DNA from: Thermoleophilales bacterium
GTDB taxonomy: Bacteria; Actinomycetota; Thermoleophilia; Solirubrobacterales; 70-9
Direction: 5' to 3'
Length of the DNA stretch: 64,000 nucleotides
Assembly: GCA_020636955.1 (NCBI GenBank)
Contig: JACJWY010000007.1
Coordinates: 67,673 to 131,672, forward strand
Shown here piece by piece: positions 63,197 through 64,000 of this stretch. How positions within the stretch are numbered: position 1 is the first letter of the stretch; each line of letters starts with the position of its first letter. The notes below the pieces were generated by a model. That model did not search any database. It had not been told where the DNA came from and saw nothing but the letters and a program-made list of their open reading frames with translations. A program made the translations under genes and the position numbers.

Positions 63197-63277
63197 GTGC
63201 TTTTCCTCTTCAAGCTTTGTCGAAAAGTGGGCCTCGCCCGCTTTTTTTTGGTCCTCAAGCCAATAAAACGAACGTGA
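63197..63277 (+). CDS. Putative 26-aa leader peptide of rimP-nusA
   Basis: Frame GTG 63197 to TGA 63275-63277, beginning MLFLFKLCRKVGLARFF and rich in Leu, Phe and Arg/Lys. The GTG sits 5 bases after TATACT, the window's leaderless spacing. The stop overlaps the rimP GTG (GTGA), a coupling arrangement seen elsewhere in the window. The ORF spans the intrinsic terminator. It could be chance; no family is expected for such a peptide. Confidence 0.45.
   Translation: MLFLFKLCRKVGLARFFLVLKPIKRT
63223..63249 (+). terminator. Intrinsic terminator in the rimP leader (attenuator candidate)
   Basis: AAGTGGGC (63225-63232), loop CTC, GCCCGCTT (63236-63243), then a T-run to 63249; eight pairs, one G-T, extendable by AA/TT. 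CTTTTC (63200-63205) can pair with GAAAAG (63222-63227) as a competing hairpin. It lies between the promoter and rimP, so it must be bypassed for expression. Confidence 0.8.
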
Positions 63278-63711
63278 ACCCAACCCCCCAGGACATGGAA
63301 AAACGCCTTGCCGAGATCGATCCCGAGATCGAATTTCTGGCGCTGGAAAGCGCCGGAACCGATGGCCTGCGCCTTTTCATCGACCGGCCGGGCGGGGTCA
63401 CCCTCGAAGTCTGCCAGCAGGTGACCGACGGTCTCCGGGACGTGCTTCTGGATCATTCGCTCGAAGTGTCCTCACCCGGGCCGGAAAGGCCACTGACCAA
63501 ACCCGCGCACTTCGAGCGTTTCGCCGGTCGCCGCGCCAGGGTGACCACGGTCGAATCGCAGAATGGCCGCCGAAACTTCACCGGAACCATCGCCGAGGCT
63601 GCTGCCGACGGGATCGTTCTCGAGGTGGACGGCCAGAACTTCGAAATTTCTTACGCGAGCATTGAGCGCTCGCACCTCGTGCCAGAAATCCCACAAGGAG
63701 CAGCCAAGTGA
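63274..63711 (+). CDS. rimP: Ribosome maturation factor RimP
   Basis: 145 aa from GTG 63274 (ATG 63295 is an alternative with AGGA before it). Acts in 30S subunit assembly. N-terminal domain DPEIEFLALESAGTDGLRLF, IDRPGGVTLEVCQQVT, EVSSPGPERPLTKPAHFERF; C-terminal Sm-like domain FTGTIAEAAADGIVLEVDGQ. The longer upstream frame to 63094 is excluded because it crosses the promoter and terminator. nusA overlaps its stop. Confidence 0.92.
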   Translation: MNPTPQDMEKRLAEIDPEIEFLALESAGTDGLRLFIDRPGGVTLEVCQQVTDGLRDVLLDHSLEVSSPGPERPLTKPAHFERFAGRRARVTTVESQNGRRNFTGTIAEAAADGIVLEVDGQNFEISYASIERSHLVPEIPQGAAK

Positions 63712-64000
63712 CCCAAGAGATCGTCGACGCAGTTCGAGTACTCGAACAGGAGAAGGGAATCGCCGCCGACACCCTTATGGATGCGCTCGCGGATGCGCTG
63801 CTTTCGGCGTACCGCAAGAGCCCGGGTTCGGCGAAGTACGCCCGTGTGGACCTCGACCATGAGACCGGAGACTTCCGGGTCTTCGAGCTGATCCTGCCGG
63901 CCGAGCTCGAGGAGAAGCTGCTCGAGGAGGCTGCCGCCGAACAGGAGCGCACGATCAACCCCGAGACCGGGGAGTACAACGAACCGGAAGACCCGGAACT
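63708..64000 (+). CDS. nusA: Transcription termination/antitermination protein NusA (3' truncated by window edge)
   Basis: First ~97 residues of NusA: VDAVRVLEQEKGIAADTLMD, ALADALLSAYRKSPGSAKYA, VDLDHETGDFRVFELI, the RNA-polymerase-binding N-terminal domain; an acidic insertion (LEEKLLEEAAAEQE) follows and the S1/KH domains lie beyond the window. GTG start overlaps the rimP stop (GTGA) with AAGGAG upstream. The rimP-nusA pair is the usual order. Confidence 0.95.
   Translation, partial: MTQEIVDAVRVLEQEKGIAADTLMDALADALLSAYRKSPGSAKYARVDLDHETGDFRVFELILPAELEEKLLEEAAAEQERTINPETGEYNEPEDPE

Noticed and set aside
63094..63273. Upstream extension of rimP
   Set aside because: It would run through the operon promoter, the intrinsic terminator and the start of the sigma gene.

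Overview
This 64 kb window is high-GC bacterial chromosome, almost all protein-coding, with many 4-base (ATGA/GTGA) gene overlaps and frequent GTG/TTG starts. Gene content and order point to an actinobacterium: an mIHF gene between the pyrimidine operon and gmk-rpoZ-coaBC (the Mycobacterium-like order), fused SecDF, a ThrC/ThiS-like pair, and leaderless promoters. I think a Thermoleophilia/Solirubrobacterales-type organism is most likely; that placement is inference. I see no insertion sequence, phage, CRISPR array or rRNA.

Layout. 1-4.1 kb: DNA repair/replication run (mutM end, recO, dGTPase-like, dnaG), then tRNA-Asn. 4.2-11.9 kb: accessory genes (glycosyltransferase, SDR, Hpt protein, a CAT-anticodon tRNA, GH5 endoglycoceramidase-like enzyme, acyltransferase-SGNH protein, DsbA-like protein). 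12-15.4 kb: copper operon (His-rich protein, CopC-CopD fusion, small membrane protein, YcnI). 15.4-24 kb: RpiR regulator, pdxS-pdxT, yebC, a haem-binding gene broken by a stop codon, ruvC-ruvA-ruvB. 23.8-33 kb: secDF, recJ, rel, a second glycosyltransferase. 33-38.6 kb (minus strand): thiamine-binding protein, and a HIT / phosphomannomutase / MBL / lipid-kinase operon, corA. 38.7-42.9 kb: SAM-I riboswitch, thrC, ThiS-like carrier, CDP-sugar-type pair, HMCES/YedK protein. 43-45.7 kb: membrane-tethered ECF sigma factor and a small secreted cysteine-repeat protein sharing a promoter motif. 45.7-59.3 kb: tRNA-Arg, rnz, pyrR-pyrB-pyrC-carA-carB-pyrK-pyrD, mihF, a gene-free stretch full of structured repeats, gmk, rpoZ, coaBC, dtd. 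59.3-63.1 kb (minus): a duplicated ECF sigma / membrane-partner module plus an orphan third partner paralogue. 63.2-64 kb: rimP-nusA with a leader ORF and attenuator-like terminator.

Main points of interest. (1) Two kinds of ECF sigma system, each with a repeated promoter motif at fixed spacing that suggests autoregulation. (2) SAM-I riboswitch control of a ThrC plus sulfur-carrier-like protein. (3) A tandem 83-bp repeat with compensatory base-pair changes upstream of gmk, and two long inverted repeats (37.4 kb and 56.4 kb) whose mismatches become G-U pairs only on minus-strand RNA. (4) A 26-codon leader ORF spanning an intrinsic terminator before rimP-nusA. (5) Two genes (phosphomannomutase, recJ) whose conserved N-termini require ATT or ATC starts. 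(6) A window-wide TANNNT box 5-11 bases before start codons, indicating leaderless mRNAs.

All starts, motifs and structures were read by eye; no alignment, folding or database search was run.
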